From Pelodera strongyloides (taxonomy: Eukaryota > Nematoda > Chromadorea > Rhabditida > Rhabditidae), in assembly GCA_036852015.1 (NCBI GenBank), contig JAANDG010000152.1, positions 124,001 through 188,000 of the forward strand: a stretch of 64,000 nucleotides of DNA, in the 5' to 3' direction. Made by a program: the position numbers and the translations under genes. The notes beneath the pieces are model-generated. The model saw only the letters and a program-made list of their open reading frames with translations, was not told where the DNA came from and did not search any database. Positions 46,312 through 57,740 of the stretch are shown piece by piece. The stretch's first letter is position 1, and every line of letters begins with the position of its first letter.

Positions 46312-49300
46312 CTTACTTCCATACAATGTTTTTTTATTATTAATTTATTGATTAGATGTCATTCGTTGGCCTACACTCTTTCAAATTTGCGCTCGTTCTA
46401 GTTCTTTGAGAGTTTTTTATTTTGACCGAAGAAGTAGTCGTAGTCGTATTCAGGCACAAGTTGAGCAGGAAGAGGAACAGGAGGAGGAGGAGGAGGAAAA
46501 AGAAAGCAATGCGACTTCGAAAACTCCTCGAGGTCGAAAAATTGTTGCTGTAAGTTCCCTTTTCTTTTTTTGCTTTTTTTTATGAATTCTGTTTTCTTTT
46601 CAGTCTATGCAAATTTCCCATATCCCTTATCAAATACCAATCTTTATTTGCTTACTTTGTTCCTTTTCAAGTTTATTGCTATAGTTGTTCCCTTTTGTGT
46701 TGTGTTGCTAGTAACTATATTTATTTCTGTTGAGCTGATGAGCTCTGAACTCTGGATTGTAAATTAATTTTATGTGTACTCGTGTTTAGGCTGAACCGGA
46801 ACCCGAAGAAACTGTCACTTCTGCGCGGCGCTCGTCTCGCAAGTCGATTGCGGTTATAAAGACGGAGAAAACTCCGCTGAGAGCGAAGGCTGCACGAACA
46901 CCTAGGTAAGCTTTTGCGGTTTGCGCTCAGCTGGTGATGAGACATCAACTTACATTTTATGTTTTGTTAATTTGTAGTGACGTACGCGCTCTTCTGTTTA
47001 CTTTCAAGAAAGAAGCACATGTTGTTTTGCGCACATTCAAACGTGTTACGGTTACGCTCATAATATCGAAATCTTTTTTATGCCCTTTTGTTTGGGCCGT
47101 TTATCTTATACTTATTACGGTTTAAGTTGCATTATTATTATTATAATTATTGTTTTTGTTTAGTTCAAGATTTTCTTTATTTTCCCTCCACTATGTGAAT
47201 GAGAAGATGTGCAACGAGGATGGAAAATAAATAGTAAAATAAATTAGTAAATGTAGTTTATTTCAGTGCCTCGTCGTCGGAAGAAAAGAAGAACAAGAAA
47301 ACGGCTAAAGAGGAAGAAGAGAAAGATGAGGAAATGGAAGTGGAGGTGCCAGTTCCCACTGCTGCTACCACTCCGAAACCGCGAGGACGGGGGCGGCGTA
47401 AGTATTTATCTATTATTTTAAATTTTAACTTTTTGACGACTTATGCATTTAAGCTTGTCGGTAATCGCAATTGTGCAAAGTGTACATTGTACCTTTTGTT
47501 CTTTAGAGTTGTGAAGCTGTCAATCATGGTCTGTCTTTTTGCATAAACTCATGTTTCTTGAAGCAAGGTACGAGCGTAATGAAAATCGTTGTTTTCAATA
47601 TCTACACTTGCTGGATATCTCCAGATGTACCATAACCCGCTCGGTAGATTGATATATGCTAGACTAACGTTTTGGATCCTGTCCTCTCAGTGCACAAATT
47701 ATATTGGAGCTGATTTTTTGCCATTTTCAAACGTCAAAGTAATAATTGCTATTTTGAAGAATCAACGACCAAAACACCGTCTACCCCGGCCCCGGCTTCG
47801 GCGAAGAAAACTCCGGCGAAAGGGAAGGCCGCTAAAGAGCCCGTAAAGACTCCGAAGGCAAGCGACGGAGAGGGCAAGACGGATGAGGACCCGTACGACT
47901 TTGACGAGGAGCACAACCACCACCCCGAGCCACTCAAAAATATACATGTGAGGTTTTGTTTTTGATTTTATTGTATTATCGACGAGACAAGACACTCTGG
48001 CTATGTTTACTATAACTATTCGTTGCTTGATTCTTTGATTGTGAGTCAAATGTGACAAAAAGAGTGATTAAATTGGTTAGCAATTAAATTACTCGTTGAC
48101 ATAATCAGGGAGTTGTTTCAGATGGAAAAACAATCATTCGGTAGCTATCGTTTCTCGAAAATGGGCACCGGGAAATATTCGCAAACGGAAAAGGCTGCGC
48201 AAGAAAGGGTAATATTTCTTATATTTTTTCATATTCTCTATTCTCTCTCTTTAATAATCGAGCGAAGCGTGCTAGCTCGTTTTGTTTGGTTCTTCATTAT
48301 ACCTTGGTTATTTTTCAACATGTGTTTCAAAATGTATGGTACAGGCACTCTGTTAATTATATGGTACCACTGACATTGCCTTTCTCTTCCGCACCTTTAC
48401 ATGGAACCACTACCATTGCCTTTGACGAGGCCGGCCAACTCTTCCGCATCTTCTGTTATTTATTTATTTATTTATGATGATAATGAATAATGTTTAGGTG
48501 AACGTATTAGCCGAGCTATCCCCATCTGATCCTGTTAAAGTGAAGAGGACGAGTTTGATGGAGTTAAACAAGCAAGCCGAACTGAATTTCCACAACTCTA
48601 AGAGCGCCCCTTCACAGAGATCCAAGAAGACACTGGGAGGAGAGACACCGTCCGCCACACCCAAGGTTTGTTTGAGATTAATAATAAATGTTTATTGGTT
48701 ACATTCAAAGTACATAATCAAAAGGCAACCCTAAGACGGAAATGCGCCAACCCTAAGGTCCCTAAGACGGAAATGCGCATAAAAAGATCCCATACTAACA
48801 AGGGGCCATAGTACACACTTAAAATTTGAACTGGAATAGATTGATTGATTGATAGTATGCGTAATCGATATCTTATTATATAAAGGAGAAGAGTTTACTT
48901 TTTTGTTTGAAGCCGCGTGTGAACGCAACGAAAATTAGAATATCTGACGCCAGCTTTCGGGTATAAAAGGAGAGTCGAAGATCAGTGTTGAGCAAACCAA
49001 AATTATCCGCCATTACTCTTCCTCGGTTCAGGCATTTGGTATAAGCAGGCCAACTTTTAGCAACTGTTCAAAATAAGCACAACCGAGTGTTCTTCTTATC
49101 ATATAAACTTTGAAAATTACGCTTTAGGCTTTTCATATAAGCATGCCAATTATTCGTAGGGCATCGCGTGTGTAGTCAGTCGCCTCAGGCGGCGAGAGCC
49201 GTCTGGTTATGTTTATATTCAATATCTTTTATCACAGACTTGCGTGTCAAATTATCACATTAGTATATGCTAATGCGCTAATGCTAGCTAACTTAGTGAT

Positions 49301-52300
49301 CGGTCGGTGGTTTTGCAATGTTGAATGCTTGGGTAATTTTCAGTTGTTATGGTAACCTGTGGTGTTGCTATTATAGGTACTTAGGTATGCAGAATGAATG
49401 CAGATGTTATGCTCAATTAATGACAAAATTTAAGCGCGGCCGACCTGCGGCTTCTGTAGCAAATACGCCCAAGACTCCGGCGTCGTCAAGGAAGAGAAAG
49501 TGAGTTAAAATTTTCTTGTGCTTGGCGTAGGCGTAGGTGTACTTGCATGTATTTTAGTTTATCGTATCGGAATTTTGTCTGTATCGGTTTGTGTAAAGCT
49601 AGCTCATTGGCAACTATCCAGCAAGGCAAGGCATACATGTTCTGACGAACTGGCGATACTGTGAAACTGGGACTGGGAGCGGGACGCGGACCATTTTGTT
49701 TGTAAATACCGCCTCGTTCACGACCAATCGACACTTTAGAGCCTCACCCTCGCAAGAAACTTCTCCTACTAAAAAGCCGAAGGTTGAGCTGCCCCAACTT
49801 AATCAGGCCGATCAGTTGGCAGCCGATCTACCTGAAGAAGGACCTCCTGGTATCCTGCCTGGATCGAGGGTGTTTGCCTTATATGGAAAGGTTTACTACC
49901 CGGCCATTGTTCGCAGGTGCGTGCTTTTGTTTGGATGGATAGCAGGGGGCAGGAACACGCACGAACCACCTCCGGCAGTTTGAATTTAATGTATTTAACC
50001 GAAATGTTGTGTTTTATTAAAACGGTCTATCAGTAATCTAAAGAAACCACCTCCATTTACGCGCGGAATTTATACCCTGTAAGATCGTTATGTCGTAGCT
50101 TGTTAAGTTTGGTTTGTTGCCGGCGTTTTTTTTGTGGCTGTTAGCAAGATGTTTACCCCCACATTGGTCTCTTATCTCTGATCGTAACTTGTGTGTTTGA
50201 CTAATTAAAACTAGTCATGCTTTACTTTTTAAAAGTATTTTCAAGAATTCGGTGGTTGATATTCATTATCAATCTTGTTCTTTTTTCCCATTGTTTACCA
50301 AGTAATGACCACTAGCGTATCAAGCTCAGGCCTTAACCTGCGTCGTGTTTCAGCAGGGACGGTCTCGGCCGTTTCGAGGTCTTTTTCTTGGAGGACGGAA
50401 TTATGAAGGAGCTTCCCGAGGCCAGTGTGATTCCTATAGCATCCATGCAGCCTGGAAGACTGGTTTGTGCTATTTCGCTTTTTTGACTTTTTTTTGCGTT
50501 TTTTTTTTTGTTTTATGTTATCAGCTTTCTGATTGGAAACGTAAGATCTGCGAAGGAGAGAGAGAGAGAGAGCTGTTTCTAGTTTGTAAGATTTTGTGAC
50601 TCTGGGGTGAGGCAATGTGGTGTGTGTTTTTTTGTTCGATAGTCCGGTCTTGTCTCAACCTCCCGGGTGAAGCAACAAGAACATAATTTTCTATTATAGT
50701 TTGCTTCGGGTGACGCAAACATTGAAATTGTATTGTACCACACTTGAATAAAGGTGCACGCTCTTGAAACGTAAACGATTTATTTGTTTTATTTCTGCTC
50801 TGTGTATAATAGTTCTTTAGGCCGCCATCAACGTGGACGAAGAAACAGTGCAGGTGAAAATTGAGGATGTGCCGCAGAGATCGGCGTGGCTCGATTGTGT
50901 TTTTGAGCTGTCAACTGTTGACCCTGACGAATCAGAGCCGAAGACTTACCAGTAAGTTTTACTTTCGTCAGCAGTCTGCGTATTTTTTTTGTGGCCATTA
51001 GTTTGCTCGAGGTGTATGTCGTGTGTATGTGTATTCATTACGTTTTTAACGCAAACATCAGGCGGTGAAGTTTTTTTTTTACGCTTCAAGAGCGTGCACC
51101 TTTATTCAAGCAAGGGTGAAAATACAGTTTCAATGTTTGCTTATGACATGTTCCGCAGAGGTCCTGAGCAGTAGGCGACGAGTTCCAGATGACAAATTTC
51201 TCGACGTCTTCGGGCTAGGGCCAGGAGGGATCGCCCATGATTCCCTCGCCTGGTGGTGGTTTCAAAGGTGTCACGGGCCAGAATCGAACTCGGGTCGATT
51301 GCGTTAGAGACGAACGCGCTGCCACTGGACCACCAGGCGCCCTAATGGGCACCAACGCTTCCACGTGTCTGGTTCCGGCGCTCTTGTCACCCTGGACGAG
51401 CGACACAGTTGAGGCCAGGCGCCAGTAAGCACGTAACATGCACCTGTCAGCGTCACGCTCCCAATTGGCGACAAGGGGGCGGACACAAGATTTTCTGCGC
51501 TCAGCAGCGTCGATGTAGGCGTCTCGGTCAGCGGCGTTGGGCAACTGGAGCGGTTGTTGGGAGGAGATTCTCAGAACGAACTCGTCGGGGGATGCGCGGT
51601 CAGAGACAAACCACTCCCAGAGGGCTGCCAGAACAATGTCGATGTCAGGGGTATACGCATTTGGGAATGCGGCAAGGTCTCCAAACAAAGGGGTATGCAA
51701 CCAGAAGCTTAGGATGGCCAGCGTGATCAGATCTCTTCGAGAACCTCTCCTGGGAACGGGTGGGTCGATTGGACGTTCAGCAGTACCACTGTCAACCCAG
51801 TTGACATCAGGTTCTCTGTCGTTCCAGTCGTCGAAACACGGCAAATCTCGGAGGTGGTCCACGATAGCTTGAACATCACCATTGGCCAGTAGGCCGGCGT
51901 AGCCAGGCACAATGCGGCCGGTCCTCGTGAAGTACTTAGTGTTGATGATTAGAGTAGTGTACGCTTCTGTTTACCAGCTAGTTACGAACTTGTCACTTGT
52001 CGTTAGTTGTATGTGTTTTTTTTATGTGTATTTATGTACTTTTCACTTTTCAGTCGTAAATGGAACGATCTCCTCTTGGACATGGAAGAGTGGAAGGATT
52101 ATATTAGAACGAAGAGCGCGCACGCTACTGATGTGAAAACAGGTTGGTGTTTCCTGTTTCCTGAATGACTTATGTCATTTGTTATTCACATTTGCTTTTT
52201 TGTGGATCCTGTTATGTTCATACCACCCGGCATCCAGTGATTGTTACTCATTAGAACAGTAATTAAATTATTGTGCATGTTCTTATTTGTGTTGTTTCGT

Positions 52301-54159
52301 TACCAAAAAATTATTATCATGACGAAATGATCATATTTTCTTTTTCCAGGAACTTCCCATTCCATTCATTCATTGATCAGTATTGTATTGTCGTTCGCAA
52401 TGCGGTGTACCCGTTTGTATTATTTGTAATATCCATTTTTCAGATAACATTGAGGGTTTGGAAGAGCGAGCACGTCGTCGCAGTCGATTGCCCGCGACGC
52501 CAGCAGCGGCGTCTACCCCGAAAACACCAAGGATTAAGAGTGTCAAGGTTTGTGTTGTTATTAACATTCTGGGTATAATTCGGCCCGCAAAATCACGCAT
52601 AAACTATATCGGGATTTGCGATTTTTATTTCGACTAAGAGCTAAGAGACCTTCTGTAATTTAACACGCGGAAATTGTGCCCTGCTAACCATGGTTACAAG
52701 TTTCCGCTACTTCGTAACCCAAGCTTGTTGCGGCAAAGAATACTGGAGTTACTGTAGTTCATAGACTAGTAGAGCCATATATGCGTGTTTGGTCTTTTGA
52801 ACTTGAACTCTTGGTTTACTGGCGAGCGTTTGTCTTGTTATGCTTGATAAAGATGTCTAGCTTTTCCAGTGTTTGGGGGATGAATATAGTTTGTTGTATG
52901 AGTAGGAATTGGTCACCCTACTCGTGCTTTTTGGATTAAAAAAGTGACGATGACAAGGCTAGGTCAGTGTACACTGTTGTCTAGAGTAACTTAGGGTATT
53001 TGATTGTAAAGATTATTACTTAGAAAATGTTGTATAGAAAACTCCTGCTGCACAAGCTCCGGGAAGCAAGCGACGTGGCCGTGGCCGTCCTGCTGCCAGT
53101 TCCTCTAAGGAAGAAGAAGAAGGAGAAGGAGAGAAAGTGGAGGAGAGAAACGCTTCGGAAGACGGCGATTCGGTGGACGAGCCGACGCCCAATGGTAATT
53201 ACCTCACCAATTATTAGAATTTTCGAATTCGAGACGGCATTGTAATTGCCTCATTAATAAGAAGATATGGTAATTAGTAATTACTCCCCAACAATTATTC
53301 GAATTAGAGAAGGTATTCACAGTTTGCTTATTTTTTTCGGTAACTTCTTGATTGCTTAATTTCTCAAGGCGCATTCGAGATGGGCGGAAAAACGGAAAAA
53401 CATGCTACTTCTTCCGTGTATAAGTATAGAGTGTGCAAAATGAGAGACGCAGACACAAGCTTTTCCGTTTTCTGCCATCTTAAACGCGCCTTTTAGTTCC
53501 TCTTCTAATTGCCGTGCTTTTCTTTAGCCCGCGGTGCTCGTGGTCGTCGTGGTTCGAGAAGGGAAGAAGCTGCCGCTGCCGACGACACTGGGGAAGACGA
53601 GGTGGACGAGGGAATCGAAGAGATGGACGATATTGACGAGGGCACAGAGATGGAAGAGGAGCCACGTGAGTCGAGTTTATGTTTATAGTTTGTATTGTAA
53701 TTAGACTTATCTGCTGTTTTCGTTAATTTGCAATTTGCAATTTACATCCTATCCCGCACCTATTGTGCGGCGGTATTTTGAATTGTTTCCGTTCATAAGG
53801 TAAGGAATCGGTAGTGAGAATACTACTAAGGTACATAGGTATCAGTTATCAGTTGAACAATATGAAACAATATTATTAACAAAAGTATGAGGAGTAAGTG
53901 TAATAGATGAATCATGTTTTAACATGATACCCCGTTTCGAGGATTTTGCCCAGGCTGGACAAAATCGTTTGTTAGCACAACCACAAGTGTTTACTTGTGC
54001 TCACTCTTAATTCTAAGTATTTACACTTTTTCAGCGAGAAAGAACGTCTCCCTGTTCCTCCACAAGACGTTTATCCTCACGTCGGCAAATCGATCGTCTG
54101 CTGAGGGGCATGTGTCGTTCAGGTATTTTTTTTAGTAAAATGTTTTTTTTTAATTTTTT

Positions 54160-54232
<73 letters not shown>

Positions 54233-57200
54233 GCAATTAAAGTTAGGAATGAAGAAGAAAAGGCGTATGTTAGAGTATGTATATGTATATACATTCATTT
54301 CGTGAGACGATATTTATTACCCACTCTTTGTGGATCTCTTTAATAATGTTACTTTTGTTTAGAAAGAACGAGATGAAACTGCGAATTCTGGAACGTGGAG
54401 GAGGCGTTGTCGATGATATCAATGTGTGTTTTATTTTATAAAGGGAGAGGCTCACGAGAAAAAAAACTTTTCCTCAGTTTACTTGCACAGAATGTCCAGA
54501 ATCTCAGAAATATTACTGTGGAAACAGCATATCTTTGCATATAGAACTCGCAGATATATTCTGATATATTCAGATGAAGATCGCATGTTTCACAGAAATA
54601 AGATTAGTAGACGCGAGATAATAGTTTGTTTAGATTCGCGGATAGTATAGTAGTTACTGAATAGCATAACTGTTGTGTGGTACGCAAGGAAAATATTTGT
54701 TTTCTCTGAGTTGTGGGTATGGTGTATTGGATTTCTGTCAAAATGCTCTTTTTATGGAGCATACAATAGTCTATTAATATAAATATAATTATCCCTTGTT
54801 TGCAGCAAATACCCCTGGACGCGGATGCGTACCTCATCTCGGACACCTACTACCGCACGCATAAGTTCCTCGCCGCACTATCGCGAAATATGCCTTGCGT
54901 TTCGCACGAATGGATTCAACGATGCGTAGCTCAGGTTTGTTTATTTCTATTTACATAATGAATACTTATTGATGAAGATAAAATCAATCGATAAGTAAAA
55001 TTGAGCTGATTAAGCGAAAGGACATCACGGGCGGCTAGTCGGTACCAGTGGCCGTGTGCATGACATGAACACCGGGAGCGTCCCCGGTTGGGAGAATTTG
55101 TCTCTGCGTATCTATGATTCTTCGGGATCCCTCTCTTCTCTCACCTCCCACTGGGAGGGGGAGTATATTCCCGACGTTCGTGCATACGGCCACAGGAAGG
55201 GCGCATTCGAGATGGACATTTCCGGAAAAGAAAAAGAAAACTTTTGGTTCGAGATGGATTTCACCAGAAAAGAATGCAATTGCCACGCATACACACTCAG
55301 GTGACTCTAGGCCCGAAGGCGTGCCCTTTTCAGTGGAATAGGGCTGGCCCGTTACCGGCCTTAGAGGGTGCCCAGGGTACGCCCTGGGGCTTTTGTGAGT
55401 TTTAGAGGGCATAATAAAGGGCCACAAACAGGCCATTTTCAACCGGGAAGAAAAGGAATATACACCGTTTTAGCTAACCCACCACGAACTTACACCCGGA
55501 AACACAACATTCAAGTACCTAGAACTTTGCAAGACAAATGCACCGGACAGGAATCGAACTTGCGACATTAGCTAAACACGTACTCCAAACTAGCGCCTTA
55601 GACCACTCGGCCATACCGCGTATGGTCGTCTCTGCTGGTTGCGAATTATTACGGCTGCTGCTACACAAAAATTTAAATCCCAATTTTCGCGCGCTTTATA
55701 AAATGCAAGGCTACGGCAAAGTGCCATGTAAAGGGCACGCCCCAGGTTCGGACCGACATTTTCCCCGTTTGTGGCCTTATCCCGGCCTTCTACAATTGAA
55801 GGGCACGCCCTAGGGCATATTTGCTTAAATGCATGCCTGCGGGCCTAGAGTCACCTATGCATGCAAACGATCGATTGATTTTCTTTTCGATTACGGTGCA
55901 ATTGCATTTTCGACAATTATTTTGCATGTATTATTTTTTTCTCAGGTGTCCATCTCGAACCACTTTTTTCTTTTCTTTTCCGGAAAATGTCCATCTCGAA
56001 TGCGCCCGAAGACCCACTTTTGTTATGTCGGGTGCACTTTTTATTATTATTCGTGTTTTTTGTAATTTGTTACATTTTCAGGAAACGTTCATTGACTATG
56101 CTCCCTATGTGCTCAAAGCGGGAGTTTCAATTTTGGACTCGCAAGTTTATGATCTGTGAGTTGTTTTATGTGGTTTTCTTTTCATTTCATATGTTTTCTT
56201 AATTTCTTCTATATGTGTTGTTGTTACAATTTACATGCCCTACTGTAGCGGTTTATCATCCTATGTATAAGAGTAGATCGTTATGTGTTCTTACTTTCTT
56301 CTGAATGTGTTTTTGTGTAAGTTGTGTTACAATTTACGTGCCCTATTTTAGCGGCCAATATATAAGGGTAGATATTATTTAGAATTTAGACTATGCTATG
56401 GTGAATGATTTTTTTAATCATAACACGAACATTGACATAGGTCAAGAAGTACCCGCGTAAGGGTACCCGTCCAGTACCCGACCAATTTCTTATAAGTTTG
56501 GGAGTAAGGGTAACTGATCACCAACGTTATAAAAAGAGTAAAAACACCAAGAGTAAAAAATATTACTGAAATATTTAGTCCGAACATCCGTGGACGGCTG
56601 CTGGCTGGTGTGAAGATGTGTGTTTACTCGCGGAACGATCCCGGAAAGAAATCGCTGAGTTTCCAGCAGATTTGGGAACCGATCGCTCAGTTGCTTGGTG
56701 CAGAACTGCAGGATGATCAGCGCACAGGTTTGGGTTTTGTTTTTAAAGTGATACGACACCTGGTTTTCACCGAATTTGCATATAATGCATAGGAAGGAAG
56801 TTGTAGAACATTTACGTATCACACACAGAGAGAGAGATATAGGGCAGGGAAACAGCTTTATTAAAGTGAGTTGTAAACAAAGGACTACGTTGCCTAGTTT
56901 GCACCGAATTGGCCTCGTAATGCATCGGAAAGAAGTTGTGCAACAAAAGTTTCTCGTATCACACAGAGAGCAGAGAAACAGCTTTCTTAAACGGAGGTTA
57001 GGAAAGCTCCGTTTAGGAAATCGCTAAACACTAAACAAACCGCTCACAAATCGTTAAATCGCTAAAAAAAATCGCTAAACATTCTATCACTTTTGCAGTG
57101 GATGAAGGCGCCGATATCCTCCTAACGGACACCACTTGTGATGGCACATTGGTGGATGCGGTAGAGAACGCGGGAGGACACTGCGTTTCGAGCGAGTGGT

Positions 57201-57740
57201 TGATTCAGGTTTGTTTCTTTGTTTGTTTGTTTGTCTGTCTGTTTTTTTTTTCAAACTAGTATGGGTTCCTATTCTATTTTTGACGCGAACAGTTAGCGTA
57301 TAGCGTATGTTTAGCTGACATCTTTTTGAGATTATATTTTTCAACTTCGTTGTTGGGATGTGCAATTGTATAGGTTTTGCGATCGGTTTACTGCCTTTCT
57401 TGTTCAGCTTATGATGGTTATATAGACCTGAGGCCACATTCACCACTCCGATTCCCTCGGGGAAATAGTCCCTGGGCACAGAAAACAGAATTCTAATGTG
57501 AGACGCGCATAGAAAAAGACGGGGAATTCCCCGTGGGGAATTGAATGGTGAATATGGCCTCTGTCAAGGTTAGGCCAGGCCGGTTTTCAAACAAATTTTT
57601 GCTAGTTCAAGGCGCGGTCATGATAAATAAATAAATAAGTTAACCTTTTCCCGTTTCAGGCGATAATCATGGGCCAGAGGCCGGCTTTCGATGCGCATCC
57701 CCGATTCAAGGTGGAGGTGAGTAGTGGAAGTTCTGCTTAA
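40870..57740 (+). CDS. hsr-9: 53BP1 / HSR-9 homologue (Tudor and twin BRCT)
   Basis: DNA-damage adaptor; in the family the tandem Tudor reads methylated histone H4 and the BRCT pair binds p53 or phosphoproteins. 35 exons: 40870-40882, 40994-41051, 41222-41288, 41773-41836, 42656-42705, 42989-43045, 43364-43450, 43676-43952, 44280-44437, 44596-44730, 44901-45060, 45381-45436, 45848-45901, 46110-46175, 46454-46549, 46790-46905, 47267-47397, 47760-47947, 48122-48208, 48498-48665, 49393-49499, 49740-49916, 50354-50462, 50821-50951, 52054-52142, 52444-52547, 53038-53194, 53528-53665, 54035-54122, 54363-54423, 54806-54934, 56082-56155, 56579-56727, 57099-57208, 57660-57740; 1263 residues. Acidic residues 100-330; AT-hook-like KPRGRGR, SKRRGRGRPA and many TPKTP motifs; Tudor about 770-905 (VFALYGKVYYPAIVR; GRFEVFFLEDG); BRCT about 1035-1263 (FLHKTFILTS; HEWIQRC; SEWLIQ). 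The final exon could instead splice at GAG|GTGAGT (57719) to a short last exon near 58622. CCAG lies 4 bases before the ATG. Confidence 0.88.
41372..41713 (+). repeat. tRNA-like interspersed repeat, copy 1
   Basis: In intron 3 of the 53BP1-like gene. Contains AACAGGTAGAGCGTTAGACTC and a box B-like TGGTTCAAATC about 30 bases later. Copy 2 at 42147-42510 aligns from CCAGCCGTTCGAA to CACCCGGCCACA. The arm pairing of a real tRNA is broken, so it is tRNA-derived. Confidence 0.6.
41854..42041. mobile_element. TTAA-ended MITE
   Basis: TTAAAGCGAAATACCAGCCG at the left and the inverted CCGGCCGGTATTTCGCTTTAA at the right; in intron 4 of the 53BP1-like gene, between the two tRNA-like repeats. Confidence 0.8.
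42147..42510 (+). repeat. tRNA-like interspersed repeat, copy 2
   Basis: Second copy of the element at 41372-41713, with small insertions in the GC-rich head (a self-complementary AGAGCCCTACGGGCTCT) and before GGATGCGG. Contains TTGGCGCAACAGGTAGAGCG and TGGTTCAAATCC. Confidence 0.6.
48871..49206 (+). mobile_element. Non-autonomous Helitron in a 53BP1-like intron
   Basis: Starts TCTTATTATATAAAGGAG after A; ends CTGG before T with the hairpin CGCCTCAGGCG near the end. Ends match the Helitrons at 26604 and 27463, while the interior is different. Confidence 0.75.
50626..50775 (+). repeat. 3' end of an AATAAA-tailed retroposon, plus strand
   Basis: CTTGAATAAAGGTGCACGCTCTTGAAACGTAAA at 50742-50774 is nearly the same tail as on the minus strand at 51067-51110, so two related retroposons lie in opposite directions in neighbouring introns. 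Confidence 0.5.
51067..51360 (-). repeat. tRNA-headed SINE with AATAAA and poly-A tail
   Basis: On the minus strand: tRNA-like head (TGGTGGTCCAGTGGCAGCGC, then GAGTTCGATTCTGGC), a body shared with 29455 and 63015, then TTGAATAAAGGTGCACGCTC and a run of A. All lie in one intron of the 53BP1-like gene. Confidence 0.65.
51215..51969 (-). other. Long unrecognised antisense ORF in an intron
   Basis: A stop-free minus-strand frame of about 250 codons, GC-rich compared with the surrounding intron, without a clear ATG at its start (the first long stretch begins at a GTG). Peptide landmarks: IINTKYFTRTGRIVPGYAGL, then DIVLAALWEWFVSDRASPDE and ANWERDADRCMLRAYWRLAS. The last 45 or so codons run into the tRNA-headed SINE. 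I recognise no family. It may be a fragment of a mobile-element protein or of a retroposed gene; expression is unknown. Confidence 0.35.
53367..53492. mobile_element. MITE with AGGCGCATTCGAGATGGGCG ends
   Basis: Inverted ends AGGCGCATTCGAGATGGGCG / CTGCCATCTTAAACGCGCCT; interior GAGAGACGCAGACACAAGC is shared with the copy at 3775-3878. Confidence 0.65.
53930..53990 (-). repeat. Half hammerhead-like fragment
   Basis: Minus strand: a GATTTTG/CAAAATC hairpin followed by CTCGAAACGGGGTATCATGTT. The last 17 bases are identical to those following GAAAC at 20906. No CTGATGA box here. Confidence 0.35.
54145..54228. repeat. Poly-T tract
   Basis: Nearly uninterrupted run of T in an intron of the 53BP1-like gene; the poly-Phe/poly-Lys ORFs here are artefacts. 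Confidence 0.9.
55299..55856. mobile_element. Inner transposon with AGGTGACTCTAGGCCCG ends and a tRNA-Leu-like segment
   Basis: 558 bp, ends AGGTGACTCTAGGCCCG / CGGGCCTAGAGTCACCT, with several internal GGGCACGCC motifs. It is inserted in a MITE, which is itself inserted in an intron of the 53BP1-like gene. Confidence 0.75.
55540..55620 (-). tRNA. tRNA-Leu-like sequence inside a transposon (probable pseudogene)
   Basis: Minus strand reads GCGGTATGGCCGAGTGGTCT AAGGCGC at the 5' end and CAAGTTCGATTCCTGTCCGG at the 3' end; both internal promoter boxes and a long variable arm are as in tRNA-Leu. The anticodon arm and the acceptor stem do not pair cleanly, so a tRNA-derived pseudogene is more likely than a working tRNA. 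Confidence 0.4.
57428..57562. mobile_element. Short MITE, CTGAGGCCACATTCACCACTC ends
   Basis: Inverted ends plus a second inner pair (CCCTCGGGGAA / TTCCCCGTGGGG). A second copy lies at 63650-63786. In the last intron of the 53BP1-like gene. Confidence 0.75.

Larger units (their letters stand above)
55199..56007. mobile_element. MITE split by a second transposon
   Basis: Outer ends GGGCGCATTCGAGATGGACA and the complement ending GAATGCGCCC, flanked by GAA on both sides. The interior matches the intact element at 15307-15549 except for an insert at 55299-55856. Confidence 0.75.

Noticed and set aside
54031..54343. Poly-Lys and poly-Phe ORFs
   Set aside because: Artefacts of the poly-T tract in an intron.
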